A DNA stretch of 43,922 nucleotides from Chloroflexota bacterium (GTDB taxonomy: Bacteria > Chloroflexota > Anaerolineae > Promineifilales > Promineifilaceae), in contig JAGNBF010000056.1 in assembly GCA_018004935.1 (NCBI GenBank), positions 1 through 43,922 of the forward strand, given 5' to 3'. The number at the start of each line of letters is the position of its first letter. Positions within the stretch are counted from its first letter, which is position 1. The position numbers were made by a program, and so were the translations under genes. Under the pieces are notes generated by a model. The model made no database searches and had not been told where the DNA came from. It saw only the letters and a program-made list of their open reading frames with translations. Positions 1 through 8,751 of this stretch are shown one piece after another.

Positions 1-337
1 ACAATTATTCATGATGACAGTTCTCCTTATGCAACTGTTTTGTTCGCACTTACATTTTTGCAGGGAAAGCTGTCATCGTCATCTTTTTATGACTTGTACC
101 CCTATTGGTACAAAATTTAGGTAGTTAGCAAGAAATATTAACCTCGCTTTTACCAGGCTTTAACCATGGTTACCCATTGGTTTAACTAACTGATGTTAAA
201 AACCCATGATGTCTGACTACTGCTGTTTAGGTTAAGGGCAAGCGTGAGCGGAGAATGAACTTCGTTTTCCGCTCGCCTCAGCCACTTATTCTGAGCGGAA
301 GTAATTTATCCACCCATATTGTTCAGGAGAGAAGAAG
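1..337. other. Leader region upstream of the ABC importer cassette
   Basis: No gene is visible here. The stretch holds several inverted repeats: GATGACAG (13-20) with CTGTCATC (70-77), a 20-bp palindrome at 94-113, a perfect 12-bp palindrome TAACCATGGTTA at 161-172, and GAGCGGA (246-252) with TCCGCTC (268-274). A Shine-Dalgarno AGGAGA lies at 325-330 before the ATG at 338. The density of palindromes suggests regulation of the importer, but no single known riboswitch class was recognised. Confidence 0.5.
94..113. promoter_or_regulatory. Candidate operator palindrome upstream of the importer
   Basis: TTGTACC at 94-100 and GGTACAA at 107-113 form a perfect 7-bp inverted repeat with a 6-base AT-rich spacer, about 225 bp before the binding-protein start. 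The size and symmetry fit a homodimeric repressor such as LacI or GntR. No such regulator is encoded in the window, so the identity of the binder is unknown. Confidence 0.35.
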
Positions 338-1443
338 ATGCAAAAACGTTTGACCCTATTGCTGTTGATTCTTGTTTTGATTTTAAGTGCTTGTGGTGGC
401 AATAATGGCGAAAACGCCACGAAGGGATGGATGCCCTGATTGCGGCCGCGCAAGCCGAAGGCATGTTGACTACCATCGCTTTACCCCATGATTGGTGTAA
501 CTACGGCGAAATGATCGAAACCTTCAAAACCAAATACGATATTGAAGTCAACGAACTCGATCCCGATGCCGGATCTGCCGATGAACTAGAAGCCATTAAA
601 GCCAATCAGGGTAATACCGGCCCCCAAGCCCCGGATGTCATTGACGTCGGGTTTGCCTTCGGTAGCCAGTCCAAAGATGAAAACCTTATCCAACCTTACA
701 AAGTCTCCACCTGGGACTCCATTCCAGCCGATGCCAAAGATGCTGATGGGTACTGGTATGGTGACTACTACGGTGTATTAGCCTTCGCCGTCAATACTGA
801 CATTGTTGACAATGTACCCCAGGACTGGCCCGATCTCCTCAAAGAAGAATACAAGGGTCAGGTAGCCATGGCGGGTGATCCACGTGCCTCAAACCAGGCC
901 ATTCAATCTGTTTTTGCCGCCGGTCTGTCCAATGGTGGTACGCTGGACAATGCCGAACCCGGTCTGCAATTCTTCCAACAGTTGAACGCGATGGGTAACT
1001 TCGTTCCGGTTATCGCTGAAACTGGTACGCTGGCTCAGGGGGAAACCCCCATCGTCATTCAGTGGGACTATAATGCCCTGGCCGCCCGTGATGGCCTCGA
1101 AGGTAACCCTCCCGTGGAAGTTGTTGTACCCTCTTCCGGTGTGTTCGCTGGCGTCTATGTGCAGGCCATCAGCGCCTACGCCCCTCATCCCAACGCCGCC
1201 AAACTGTGGATGGAATTCCTCTACTCCGATGAAGGTCAACTTATCTGGTTGAAAGGCTATTGCCATCCCATCCGCTTCAACGACATGGTTGAACGTGGTG
1301 TTGTCCCCCAAGATCTGTTGGATAAATTGCCCACACCCGAGCTGTACAACCAGGCCGTCTTCCCCACTCTCACGCAGTTGAATACCGCCAAAGAGCTGAT
1401 CACTACCCAATGGGATAGTGTTGTCGGGGCTGATGTGAAGTAA
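338..1443 (+). pseudogene. ABC substrate-binding lipoprotein, frameshifted near its N-terminus
   Basis: Extracellular solute-binding protein of the polyamine/iron/phosphonate-type importer class (SBP_bac_6-like). The ATG at 338 follows AGGAGA and encodes a lipoprotein signal with lipobox LSAC, the lipid Cys being residue 19. That frame hits TGA at 437-439. The long conserved body begins in another frame by 427 (MDALIAAAQAEG) and runs intact to TAA at 1441-1443, through a DWCNYGE segment. Joining the two needs a one-base insertion or two-base deletion around 410-435, so this is either a real frameshift or a sequence error. The body shows no other damage, which favours an error or a very recent mutation. 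Without the first frame the protein has no export signal. It is first in a cassette with two permeases and an ATPase. The ligand cannot be told from sequence alone. Confidence 0.75.
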
Positions 1444-1462
1444 TAAAAGCCTCTGTATGAAG

Positions 1463-1491
1463 GTGGCAGTCATGGGTTCCATGACTGCCAC
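1463..1491 (+). terminator. Intercistronic hairpin after the binding-protein gene
   Basis: A perfect 13-bp stem (1463-1475 pairing with 1479-1491) closes a 3-base loop and is followed by a T-rich run. It sits between the binding-protein gene and the first permease. Such hairpins commonly act as attenuators or 3' stabilisers, giving more binding protein than membrane components. That role is inferred here. Confidence 0.75.
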
Positions 1492-1509
1492 TGTTTCATT
1501 TTCATTTAT

Positions 1510-2415
1510 ATGACCACAAAATCTATTACGCTTCCCTATTCTCCCCCCACCCCTACCTGGCGTACTCGCCTGGCTCAATTAGCTCCCTGGCTCGGTGTTG
1601 TACCATTCTTTCTTTTTGCCCTGGCCTTCTTGCTGGCCCCGGCTTCATTCCTTTTCATCGGTAGTTTTCGTGATTTGGCAGGCAACTTCACCCTGGATAA
1701 CTATCGCAATTTAGGCCAGGAATTGGTCGTAGAAGCCTATACCCGTAGTATTCAGATTAGTGCAGTGACAGCATTAGGGGGTGGTTTTTTTGGTTTTTTG
1801 CTGGCTTATGCGGTTACGGTGGGGGGCTTGCCCCGTTTTGTGCGTTCCGCCTTGTTGACCTTTTCTGGTGTGGCTTCAAATTTTGCTGGTGTTCCCCTGG
1901 CCTTTGCCTTTATTGCCACCTTGGGGCGAATTGGGTTGGTAACAACCCTCTTAAAAACGGCTGGTATAGATATTTATGACAGTGGCTTCACCCTCTACAG
2001 TTTCCTGGGACTCAGCCTGACTTATATGTATTTCCAGTTTCCCTTGATGGTGTTGATTATCACACCCGCATTGGAAGGGTTAAAAGGGGAGTGGCGCGAG
2101 GCGGCAGAAAACCTGGGAGCGACTTCCTGGCAATATTGGCGTTATGTCGCCCTGCCGATTTTGTTACCATCAATTTTGGGAACAATGATTTTACTTTTTG
2201 CTAATGCCTTTGGGGCCCATGCCACTGCTTTTGCTTTGACCGGTGGCACCTATAACCTGGTAACGATTTTGATTGGGGCGCAAATGCGTGGTGATGTGTT
2301 GCGCGATCCCGGGCTGGGTTATGCTTTGGCGGTAGGGATGGTCATCATCATGACGGTTTCGATTGCAGGTTATACGCTCCTGCAACGACGGGCCGAACGG
2401 TGGTTAAAACGATGA
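1510..2415 (+). CDS. ABC importer permease, first subunit
   Basis: Inner-membrane permease of a binding-protein-dependent ABC importer (BPD_transp_1 fold, PotB/AfuB-like). Hydrophobic spans begin near residues 27-51 and recur to about 290. The cytoplasmic EAA loop, which contacts the ATPase, is at residues about 194-220 (EWREAAENLGA ... LP). The 301-residue length is usual for the family. The ATG at 1510 has no clear Shine-Dalgarno and lies just past the hairpin at 1463-1491. Its TGA overlaps the ATG of the next permease as ATGA, indicating translational coupling. It forms a heterodimeric channel with the product of 2412-3212. Confidence 0.9.
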   Translation: MTTKSITLPYSPPTPTWRTRLAQLAPWLGVVPFFLFALAFLLAPASFLFIGSFRDLAGNFTLDNYRNLGQELVVEAYTRSIQISAVTALGGGFFGFLLAYAVTVGGLPRFVRSALLTFSGVASNFAGVPLAFAFIATLGRIGLVTTLLKTAGIDIYDSGFTLYSFLGLSLTYMYFQFPLMVLIITPALEGLKGEWREAAENLGATSWQYWRYVALPILLPSILGTMILLFANAFGAHATAFALTGGTYNLVTILIGAQMRGDVLRDPGLGYALAVGMVIIMTVSIAGYTLLQRRAERWLKR

Positions 2416-3212
2416 AAACAAACCGGTTTTGGTCGTGGTTGTGGATTATTTTGGGAATACTTTATTTTTTCCTGCCGTTGCTGGCGACGGTAGAGTTTTC
2501 TTTAAAAGCCGAACGCGGCCGCTATACTTTCCGCGCTTACCAACTCGTACTGGAAGACCCACAGTTCATCCGTACCTTCATCTTTTCGGTAGAAATTGCC
2601 CTGCTGACCATTATCTTTAGCCTTTTACTTATTGTACCCACCGTCTACTGGGTTCATTTGCGTCTACCGCACGTGCGCCCCATTCTAGAATTTGTGGCCT
2701 TCTTGCCCTTTGTATTACCCGCCGTCGTTTTGGTCTTTGGTCTCATCCGCATCTACAGTGGCCCCCCTTTTTCTCTCACCAACCAGGTGTGGAGCACCAA
2801 CCTTTTGCTGGTAGGCGCATATATGGCCCTCTCCTTGCCCTATATGTACCGCTCCGTAGATACCGGCTTACGGGCTATTGATGTACGCACACTCACCGAG
2901 GCCGCCCAAAGTTTAGGGGCTAGTTGGCCTATTATTTTATGGCGCGTCATTTTTCCTAACTTGCGTACAGCCTTACTGAGTGGAGCGTTTCTCACCTTTG
3001 CCATTGTGATCGGTGAGTACACAATTGCCGCCTTCCTTGCCCGACCTACCTTTGGCCCTTATCTGGCCTCATTAGTTCGTAACAAAGCCTATGAACCGGC
3101 GGCGCTCTCCATTTTAAGCTTTGCTCTTACCTGGAGCATCATGGGGTTGATCCAATATGTCACCCATCGTGCCCCTGGGGGTAGCGCCCAGGTCGCGGCT
3201 GGCCCTCGTTAA
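2412..3212 (+). CDS. ABC importer permease, second subunit
   Basis: Second permease of the same importer (PotC/AfuB-C-like). I chose the ATG at 2412 rather than the in-frame GTG at 2400 because it overlaps the upstream stop as ATGA, a standard coupling arrangement; this gives 266 residues. About six hydrophobic spans are visible, and an EAA loop lies at residues about 161-186 (TLTEAAQSLGA ... PNLR). A GCGGCCGC octamer at 2515-2522 encodes Gly-Arg. The partner permease and ATPase are adjacent on the same strand, so the transporter is complete apart from the frameshift in the binding protein. Confidence 0.9.
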   Translation: MKTNRFWSWLWIILGILYFFLPLLATVEFSLKAERGRYTFRAYQLVLEDPQFIRTFIFSVEIALLTIIFSLLLIVPTVYWVHLRLPHVRPILEFVAFLPFVLPAVVLVFGLIRIYSGPPFSLTNQVWSTNLLLVGAYMALSLPYMYRSVDTGLRAIDVRTLTEAAQSLGASWPIILWRVIFPNLRTALLSGAFLTFAIVIGEYTIAAFLARPTFGPYLASLVRNKAYEPAALSILSFALTWSIMGLIQYVTHRAPGGSAQVAAGPR

Positions 3213-3275
3213 CTGCAACATCCACGCCCCTTTCTTCTCGCAAACTACGGGCTATTACTCATTGGAAATAACATT

Positions 3276-4337
3276 ATGGCATTTCTGGATATCGAACATT
3301 TACATAAACAATTTACGACGCTGACTGCGGTGGCCGATTTTAATTTACAGGTCAAAAAAGGTGAGTTTGTCTCACTTTTGGGATCGAGCGGCTGTGGTAA
3401 AACTACGGCCCTGCGTATGATCGCTGGGTTTGAGTCGCCAACAGGGGGTAAGATTCACCTGGATGGACAAGACATCAGTCGTAAGCCAGCTAACCAACGC
3501 AATATTGGTATGGTGTTTCAATCCTATGCCTTGTTCCCTAATATGACCATCGCTGACAACATCGGTTTTGGTCTGAAGATTAAGCGGCAACCCCAGTCCG
3601 ATGTAAATAAGCGGGTAGGTGAACTTCTGAATTTAATCCAACTGCCCGATAAGGGACGTTATTACCCTTATCAGCTTTCTGGGGGGCAACAACAGCGGGT
3701 AGCTCTGGCTCGTGCCCTGGCGATTGAACCGCAAGTGTTATTGCTAGATGAACCACTGTCTGCGCTGGATGCCAAGACACGGGTGGAATTACGGCAGGAA
3801 ATTCGGCGTATTCAGCAACAATTGAATATAACGACAATTTATGTGACCCATGACCAAGAGGAAGCCTTGTCGTTGTCTGACCGGATTGTGGTGATGAATA
3901 AGGGGGTTATTGAGCAAGTGGGAACACCCTTTGCCATTTACAATTACCCAACCAGTTCGTTTACGGCCTCGTTTGTGGGTCAATTGAATGTGTTGCCAGT
4001 GACGGTCATTGATGGCGAGCAGGGCCAGTGCCAGTTTGGGGATCAGCACATAAAGTTGACAGAAGCAATCGCGGCCGCGCCCCATACCGCTGTTAATATT
4101 GCCCTGCGTCCCGAAGAGCTACGGTTAGGGGCCAATTCCGGGATGAATCAAATCACTGGTGCCGTTCTTAGTACCACCTTTCTAGGGGCTATTGTGCGTC
4201 TGCGCCTGCAAGTCGGCCCCACTGTCATTCTGGCGGATCTGTTTAATGAACGTCAGATGCAATTACCCAACGATGGCGAGACGGTTACTGTTAATTTCCC
4301 TTATCACGCCGGTTGGGTATTAGAACAAAGAGATTAA
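3276..4337 (+). CDS. ABC importer ATPase (PotA/CysA/FbpC-like, TOBE domain)
   Basis: Cytoplasmic ATPase that powers the importer. All nucleotide-binding motifs are present: Walker A GSSGCGKTT at residues 36-44, Q-loop Gln82, signature LSGGQ at 134-138, Walker B LLLDEP at 155-160 and H-loop His192. The region after about residue 240 fits a C-terminal TOBE regulatory domain, as in the MalK/PotA/CysA subfamily, and the total of 353 residues is typical. The ATG at 3276 lies 63 bp after the second permease, on the same strand. The family transports polyamines, Fe3+, sulfate, phosphonates or sugars. The neighbouring alpha-mannosidase hints at a glycan link but does not prove one. Confidence 0.93.
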   Translation: MAFLDIEHLHKQFTTLTAVADFNLQVKKGEFVSLLGSSGCGKTTALRMIAGFESPTGGKIHLDGQDISRKPANQRNIGMVFQSYALFPNMTIADNIGFGLKIKRQPQSDVNKRVGELLNLIQLPDKGRYYPYQLSGGQQQRVALARALAIEPQVLLLDEPLSALDAKTRVELRQEIRRIQQQLNITTIYVTHDQEEALSLSDRIVVMNKGVIEQVGTPFAIYNYPTSSFTASFVGQLNVLPVTVIDGEQGQCQFGDQHIKLTEAIAAAPHTAVNIALRPEELRLGANSGMNQITGAVLSTTFLGAIVRLRLQVGPTVILADLFNERQMQLPNDGETVTVNFPYHAGWVLEQRD

Positions 4338-4406
4338 AAAGGGACGCGCCGGAATGGGAATTGCAGGATTTCCAAAAACAGATCATCCCTTAATTCATAC
4401 CCCATC

Positions 4407-7400
4407 ATGATCCACAAACAACGCTGGACACTTGCTAAAATTAAGCAACGATTACAATTAATTGCCCCTCTGGTCTACCGTCAACGACATACTCTCCCCC
4501 CTTTCCGTTACCAGGGAGTCACCCAATGGGATCACACTCCCCCGGTTGCCCCCAATTGTCCTGATGACGATTGGCAAGTCATTCCCCCAGGCAGTTATTG
4601 GGGACGTTGGCGCACCGGGTTTGTCTTGCGCACTACCTTTCAAATTCCTTCAGATTGGGCTAACGTGGAGGCCATTGCTTTATACTTGCCCCTGGGAGAC
4701 GCTGGCGATTTTTGTCATCCAGAAGCATTGGTCTATTTAGACGGGCAACCGATTGCCGCCTGTGATCGGTATCACCAGGAAATCAGATTACCCAATCACG
4801 TACGCGATGGACAAACGCATCTCCTGGCTCTTCATGGATGGACTGGCCTGGGTGGCTCTATTGAAGTACCACGAGAGACACAATTGTGGATGAGCGTATG
4901 TGAGTTAGTTGTTCTTGAACTATCTACACGGAATTTTATAGCAGTCGCCCGCATTGCCCATCAGACCGCCACTGTACTGGCAGAAACAGATGTGGCCCGC
5001 GGCCGCATCCTCAATGCTCTTAATGACGCTTTCAACACGCTGGATACCCGTGAACCGTGGGGAGAGAGGTTTTATGAGAGCATCGCGGCCGCAATGCAAA
5101 CTTTGCATACGGGACTGGAACAAGCAAGCCCCCCGCTTGATGTAGACATCATCGCCGCCGGTCATGCCCACATAGATGTAGCCTGGCTCTGGACACTCGA
5201 CCAAACCCGGCAAAAAACCCGGCGCACCTTCCACACCGTCCTGCACCTGATGGAGCATTTCCCTGCCTACCAATTCACCCAAAGCCAACCACAACTCTAC
5301 GCCTGGTTACAAGAAGATGATCCCGCCCTGTTTGCTCGTATTCGGGAGCGTATAGCCGAAGGGCGCTGGGAAGCCATTGGTGGCATGTGGGTAGAAGCCG
5401 ATTGTAACCTGACCGGAGCTGAAGCCCTGGCCCGGCAATTTCTCCTGGGACGAACCTTTTTCCGGGAGCATTTTGGCCCCGAAGCTGAGTCCCCCATCCT
5501 TTGGTTACCCGATGTATTTGGTTATACCTGGAACCTGCCCCAATTGATCAAGCAGGCAGGATTAGATTATTTCTTCACCATCAAAATTGGCTGGAGCCAA
5601 TATAACCGGATGCCCTACGACGCTTTTTGGTGGCAGGGACTAGACGGGACACGTATTCTTACCCACTACAGCCCTACTCCCGAAGGGGGCAGTGCTTATG
5701 CCAGCACCTACAACGCCCAGGCAGTGCCTCAAGATACTCTGGGAACCTGGCACAATTTCCAACAAAAAGAGCAAGCAAAAACCTTGCTGATGGCCTTCGG
5801 CCACGGCGATGGCGGCGGCGGACCCACCCAGGAAATGATCGAAAATATAGCTACCATGGGGCACTTTCCTGGCTTACCCAAAATTCGCCCTGGTAAAGCC
5901 ATTGATTTCTTCCGCCAACTTGAGGCCGAAGCTGGCACCATTTTGCCCGTATGGAAAGGGGAACTCTACCTGGAATACCATCGGGGAACCTACACTACAC
6001 AAGGAAGAAACAAACGCGCAAATCGGAAGGCGGAGTTTTTATTGCATGATGCGGACTTTTTACTGGCTGTTGCCTTTATACAGACCCAGCAGGTGGACGG
6101 TGATCCCACACCCCTGCTTATCCTGCAAAACCAACTGCGCCACGCCTGGGAATTGGTTTGCCTTAACCAATTTCATGACATCATTCCCGGAAGTAGCATT
6201 GGCGAGGTTTATGAGCAATCGCAGAAGCAATACCGAGAAATTATGACTCTGGGAGAGCACGTAAAAGACGTGGCATTGCAAACAATCGCGGCCGCGACCA
6301 GCCACACCGCTTTCATCATCAACCCTACATCATTCACACAACACCAACTGCTACAAAAATCTAGCTTCACCCTCAAACAAGGCTTCACCGATACCGTAGA
6401 TCCCGGCCCCCTACCCCCATACAGCCTGACCCCTTTAGCTGAAGGATTTGTAGGTAATAGCAGTCATCTACTGGCTACGCGCAATTTATTAGAAAACAAT
6501 TTTGTCCGTGTAACCATCAACGAGGCAGGTGATATCACCCACCTGTACGACAAAATAAATAAACGCGAAATCATCTCCCCTGGATCAGTGGCTAATGAAT
6601 TTCAGGCCTTTGAAGACCGTCCCATGTACTGGGATGCCTGGGACATAGATATTTTTTATGATGATCGGCGTTGGTTGGCTGAACCAGCCACAAGTATCGA
6701 GGTTATTCAAAGTGGCCCCCACCAGGCAACCATAGAAATTCAGCGCCGTATTCTTCGCAGTCACTACACGCAACGCATCACACTCACACACCACAGCCCC
6801 CGGCTAGATATCCATACCCGCATTGACTGGCGCGAACGGCACATCTTACTCAAAGTAGCTTTCCCAGTGCATATATTCGCTCCCACAGCAACCTACGAGA
6901 CCCAATGGGGCAATGTGGAACGCTCTACCCACCGCAACACCAGTTGGGATTGGGCCAGATTTGAGGTATGTGCCCATAAATGGGTGGATGTAAGTGAAGG
7001 GGATTATGGCGTCAGTTTGCTTAATGACTGTAAATACGGCCACGACATCCAAGATAATACACCAGACGGAACGACCATACGCCTGAGCCTGCTCCGTTCG
7101 CCCACTATGCCTGACCCGGAGGCGGATCAGGGAGTTCACGAATTCAGTTATGCGCTTTTACCCCATTCAGGGCGCTGGGGAACTGATACAGTGCGTGAGG
7201 CTTATGCCCTAAACGATCCAATTTTCATTGGGGTAATGAACAATATATCTAGGCCAACGAACGTTCAGCCGCTAAAAACGGGCGGCTCTTTTATCGCGCT
7301 TAATAAGGAGCACGTTGTCATTGAAACGGTGAAGGTAGCTGAAGATGGGCAGGGTATTATCGTACGGCTCTATGAGTGCCAACGGCGACGTGGCCTAGTA

Positions 7401-7553
7401 ACGATGAAAACGAGTTTCCCACTCGCGGCCGCGTACCGCACCAATCTGCTTGAAGACAATGAGGAAAGTCTGCCCCATAGCCTTGACAGCGTACAACTCG
7501 CCATCAGACCTTATGAAATCATCACGTTGCGACTTGTTTATGATTCGTCATAA
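4407..7553 (+). CDS. Alpha-mannosidase, glycoside hydrolase family 38
   Basis: Hydrolyses alpha-mannosides with retention of configuration, using a zinc-assisted mechanism. An N-terminal beta-rich region (about 1-240) precedes the GH38 catalytic domain. Zinc ligands fit His253/His255/Asp257 in HAHID, Asp369 and the His590-Asp591 pair in NQFHD. Asp369 in LPDVFGY is the expected nucleophile. A Gly-rich loop FGHGDGGGGPT lies at 464-474. C-terminal beta-sandwich domains fill the remainder, and 1048 residues is usual for bacterial GH38. No signal peptide is seen, so it is probably cytoplasmic and would act on imported glycan fragments. It follows the ABC ATPase by 69 bp on the same strand, so co-transcription is likely. 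Five GCGGCCGC octamers lie in the gene, four of them read as Ala-Ala-Ala. Confidence 0.93.
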   Translation: MIHKQRWTLAKIKQRLQLIAPLVYRQRHTLPPFRYQGVTQWDHTPPVAPNCPDDDWQVIPPGSYWGRWRTGFVLRTTFQIPSDWANVEAIALYLPLGDAGDFCHPEALVYLDGQPIAACDRYHQEIRLPNHVRDGQTHLLALHGWTGLGGSIEVPRETQLWMSVCELVVLELSTRNFIAVARIAHQTATVLAETDVARGRILNALNDAFNTLDTREPWGERFYESIAAAMQTLHTGLEQASPPLDVDIIAAGHAHIDVAWLWTLDQTRQKTRRTFHTVLHLMEHFPAYQFTQSQPQLYAWLQEDDPALFARIRERIAEGRWEAIGGMWVEADCNLTGAEALARQFLLGRTFFREHFGPEAESPILWLPDVFGYTWNLPQLIKQAGLDYFFTIKIGWSQYNRMPYDAFWWQGLDGTRILTHYSPTPEGGSAYASTYNAQAVPQDTLGTWHNFQQKEQAKTLLMAFGHGDGGGGPTQEMIENIATMGHFPGLPKIRPGKAIDFFRQLEAEAGTILPVWKGELYLEYHRGTYTTQGRNKRANRKAEFLLHDADFLLAVAFIQTQQVDGDPTPLLILQNQLRHAWELVCLNQFHDIIPGSSIGEVYEQSQKQYREIMTLGEHVKDVALQTIAAATSHTAFIINPTSFTQHQLLQKSSFTLKQGFTDTVDPGPLPPYSLTPLAEGFVGNSSHLLATRNLLENNFVRVTINEAGDITHLYDKINKREIISPGSVANEFQAFEDRPMYWDAWDIDIFYDDRRWLAEPATSIEVIQSGPHQATIEIQRRILRSHYTQRITLTHHSPRLDIHTRIDWRERHILLKVAFPVHIFAPTATYETQWGNVERSTHRNTSWDWARFEVCAHKWVDVSEGDYGVSLLNDCKYGHDIQDNTPDGTTIRLSLLRSPTMPDPEADQGVHEFSYALLPHSGRWGTDTVREAYALNDPIFIGVMNNISRPTNVQPLKTGGSFIALNKEHVVIETVKVAEDGQGIIVRLYECQRRRGLVTMKTSFPLAAAYRTNLLEDNEESLPHSLDSVQLAIRPYEIITLRLVYDSS

Positions 7554-7577
7554 GCCTCTTACCTGGCCTCAGGCTTA

Positions 7578-7758
7578 ACTCCTACGAAAATGTAGGGCGA
7601 TTTTGTAAATCGCCCGGTGGACGATTTAAAAAATCGTCCTACAGATTTTCATCCCTCTTGGTGTGCCAAAGGCACATGGGAAACTCCTGTGAAAATGTGG
7701 GGCGATTTGGCAAATCGCCCGGACGATTTAAAAAATCGTCCTACAGATTTTCATTCCA
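7578..7758. repeat. Two tandem copies of palindromic repeat family A
   Basis: Two related units (about 7578-7660 and 7682-7758) each hold two adjacent hairpins, GGGCGATTT/AAATCGCCC and GACGATTT/AAATCGTC, bracketed by TGTAGG and CCTACA and followed by GATTTTCAT. The same unit recurs at 18608-18662, 18905-18945 and 18971-19050. Here they lie between two convergent genes and could terminate transcription from both sides. I take them for small non-autonomous palindromic elements (REP/MITE-like). Confidence 0.85.
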
Positions 7759-7790
7759 CTGAGTAAACACCCAATCAGAGGCACTCTTGC

Positions 7791-8264
7791 CTAATAGGCA
7801 AAAGCAATTTGATTGGTCAAGGTATCAACGAACTCTTCTAATTGCTCACCCATTTGCGGGCGATAAGTTGGACGGGCTGTAATAATCTGAGCCACATCAG
7901 TCACCAGATTACCCCCACTTTCCGTGACGACCACGCGGCCGCGGCCCCGGTTCACATTTTCCAACAGAGATTTAATACGGGCATCATGGCGTAAAACTTC
8001 AGCATTGCGGCCGCGGCTGGGCAAAATCAGTACATACTCATCCGCAGGATCAAATGGCCGATCCGCCAACGCATAATCTGTTTTGAGCGCCACACCCTGG
8101 CAACTGGTTACCAATTTATTAAACAGACTGATGCTCTTAATAGATAAACCGGCCAGACGAAATTTATGCAAAAAATACACAACCTCCCATTCATCAAAAC
8201 CATCACCAATGAGGATGTAGGTGTGCGGCCGCTTCTTACGTCCATTACCATTCGTGGTTGCCAT
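7791..8264 (-). CDS. DJ-1/PfpI-like (class I amidotransferase fold) protein without the nucleophilic Cys
   Basis: A 157-residue protein starting at the ATG complementary to 8262-8264; GGAG and GAGG precede this ATG, whereas the longer frame back to 8354 has no such support. The pattern resembles the DJ-1/PfpI fold: a first strand YILIGDGFDEWE (about 16-27), a VALKTDYALAD segment, and EYVLILPSRGR. In DJ-1/PfpI proteins the nucleophile elbow carries Cys. Here the corresponding VVVTESGGNL (about 111-120) has Glu-Ser instead, so protease or glyoxalase activity is unlikely and a sensing or binding role is more plausible. The family call is a pattern match and moderately secure. Three GCGGCCGC octamers lie in it. 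The gene is followed downstream by the family A hairpins. Confidence 0.6.
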   Translation of the reverse strand: MATTNGNGRKKRPHTYILIGDGFDEWEVVYFLHKFRLAGLSIKSISLFNKLVTSCQGVALKTDYALADRPFDPADEYVLILPSRGRNAEVLRHDARIKSLLENVNRGRGRVVVTESGGNLVTDVAQIITARPTYRPQMGEQLEEFVDTLTNQIAFAY

Positions 8265-8388
8265 GTCCTCGTACTCCACATAAACTCTATATATACCGTT
8301 CACGGTTACTCGGTGCATCATTGACTGGGGCCGGACACCCCACCGAGACACCAATTGGAGACGGCATTGCGTGTTGTTGCTTCAACAA

Positions 8389-8607
8389 TTAATTACCACT
8401 ACATGTGCCACCAGCGATTTGACATCCACCCGCAATTGCTTGCGCCCAATCTACATCCCCTTGATCTCCATCCATGACCCAGGCCCCCAGGCGATTGTCT
8501 GCCCCATAATGGGTATCCACAGCCTCCACCAGAGCAAAGGTCGCTAAAGAAAACAGTAGCGCTAACAAAAGGGATACCCGAACGATTTGCAGTTTGACAG
8601 ATTTCAT
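8389..8607 (-). CDS. Small secreted Gly/Cys peptide
   Basis: A 72-residue ORF. The ATG complementary to 8605-8607 is chosen because GGAGG lies seven bases upstream. Basic residues and a hydrophobic core (about 11-28) form a Sec-type signal peptide, with possible cleavage after VEA at residue 29. The predicted mature peptide of about 43 residues is acidic, then ends in a Gly-rich tail with Cys62 and Cys69 inside two AGG-C/AGGTC-type units. No family was recognised. It is divergent from the NB-ARC gene. The intervening region carries five regularly spaced heptamers pointing at this gene, followed by a TTTAAT -10-like box (8687-8692, minus strand). It could be a signalling or surface peptide; no modification enzyme is nearby. 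Confidence 0.6.
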   Translation of the reverse strand: MKSVKLQIVRVSLLLALLFSLATFALVEAVDTHYGADNRLGAWVMDGDQGDVDWAQAIAGGCQIAGGTCSGN

Positions 8608-8701
8608 TTTCAGCCTCCATTTTCCTAATTTCACTTTTCACACTTTGTTGAGAGTACAAAGCGCCCGTGCTAACATTGGCACGCAGATTAAACTGTTTTG
8701 G

Positions 8702-8751
8702 CTGTAATGATCTGTAAACTGCCTTGAAAGTAACTTGAAAACACCTTGAAA
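8702..8751 (-). promoter_or_regulatory. Five-heptamer activator array (TTTCAAG-type) before the small peptide gene
   Basis: On the minus strand, reading toward the peptide gene, heptamers TTTCAAG, TTTCAAG, TTTCAAG, TTTACAG and ATTACAG start at 8751, 8740, 8729, 8718 and 8708, with spacings of 11, 11, 11 and 10 bp. A TTTAAT box follows nine bases later at 8692-8687. Direct heptamers with one-helical-turn periodicity are the usual sites of OmpR/PhoB/SARP winged-helix proteins. The distal heptamer overlaps the ATG of the divergent NB-ARC gene, so occupancy could also repress that gene. The same array occurs at 11809-11857. Confidence 0.7.

Noticed and set aside
889-1578. 229-codon frame on the minus strand
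   Set aside because: It runs antisense through the conserved binding-protein body and the downstream hairpin and has no family signal.
8399-8659. 86-codon minus-strand frame overlapping the small peptide gene
   Set aside because: It lacks a ribosome site and a coherent signal peptide; the frame starting at 8607 has both.
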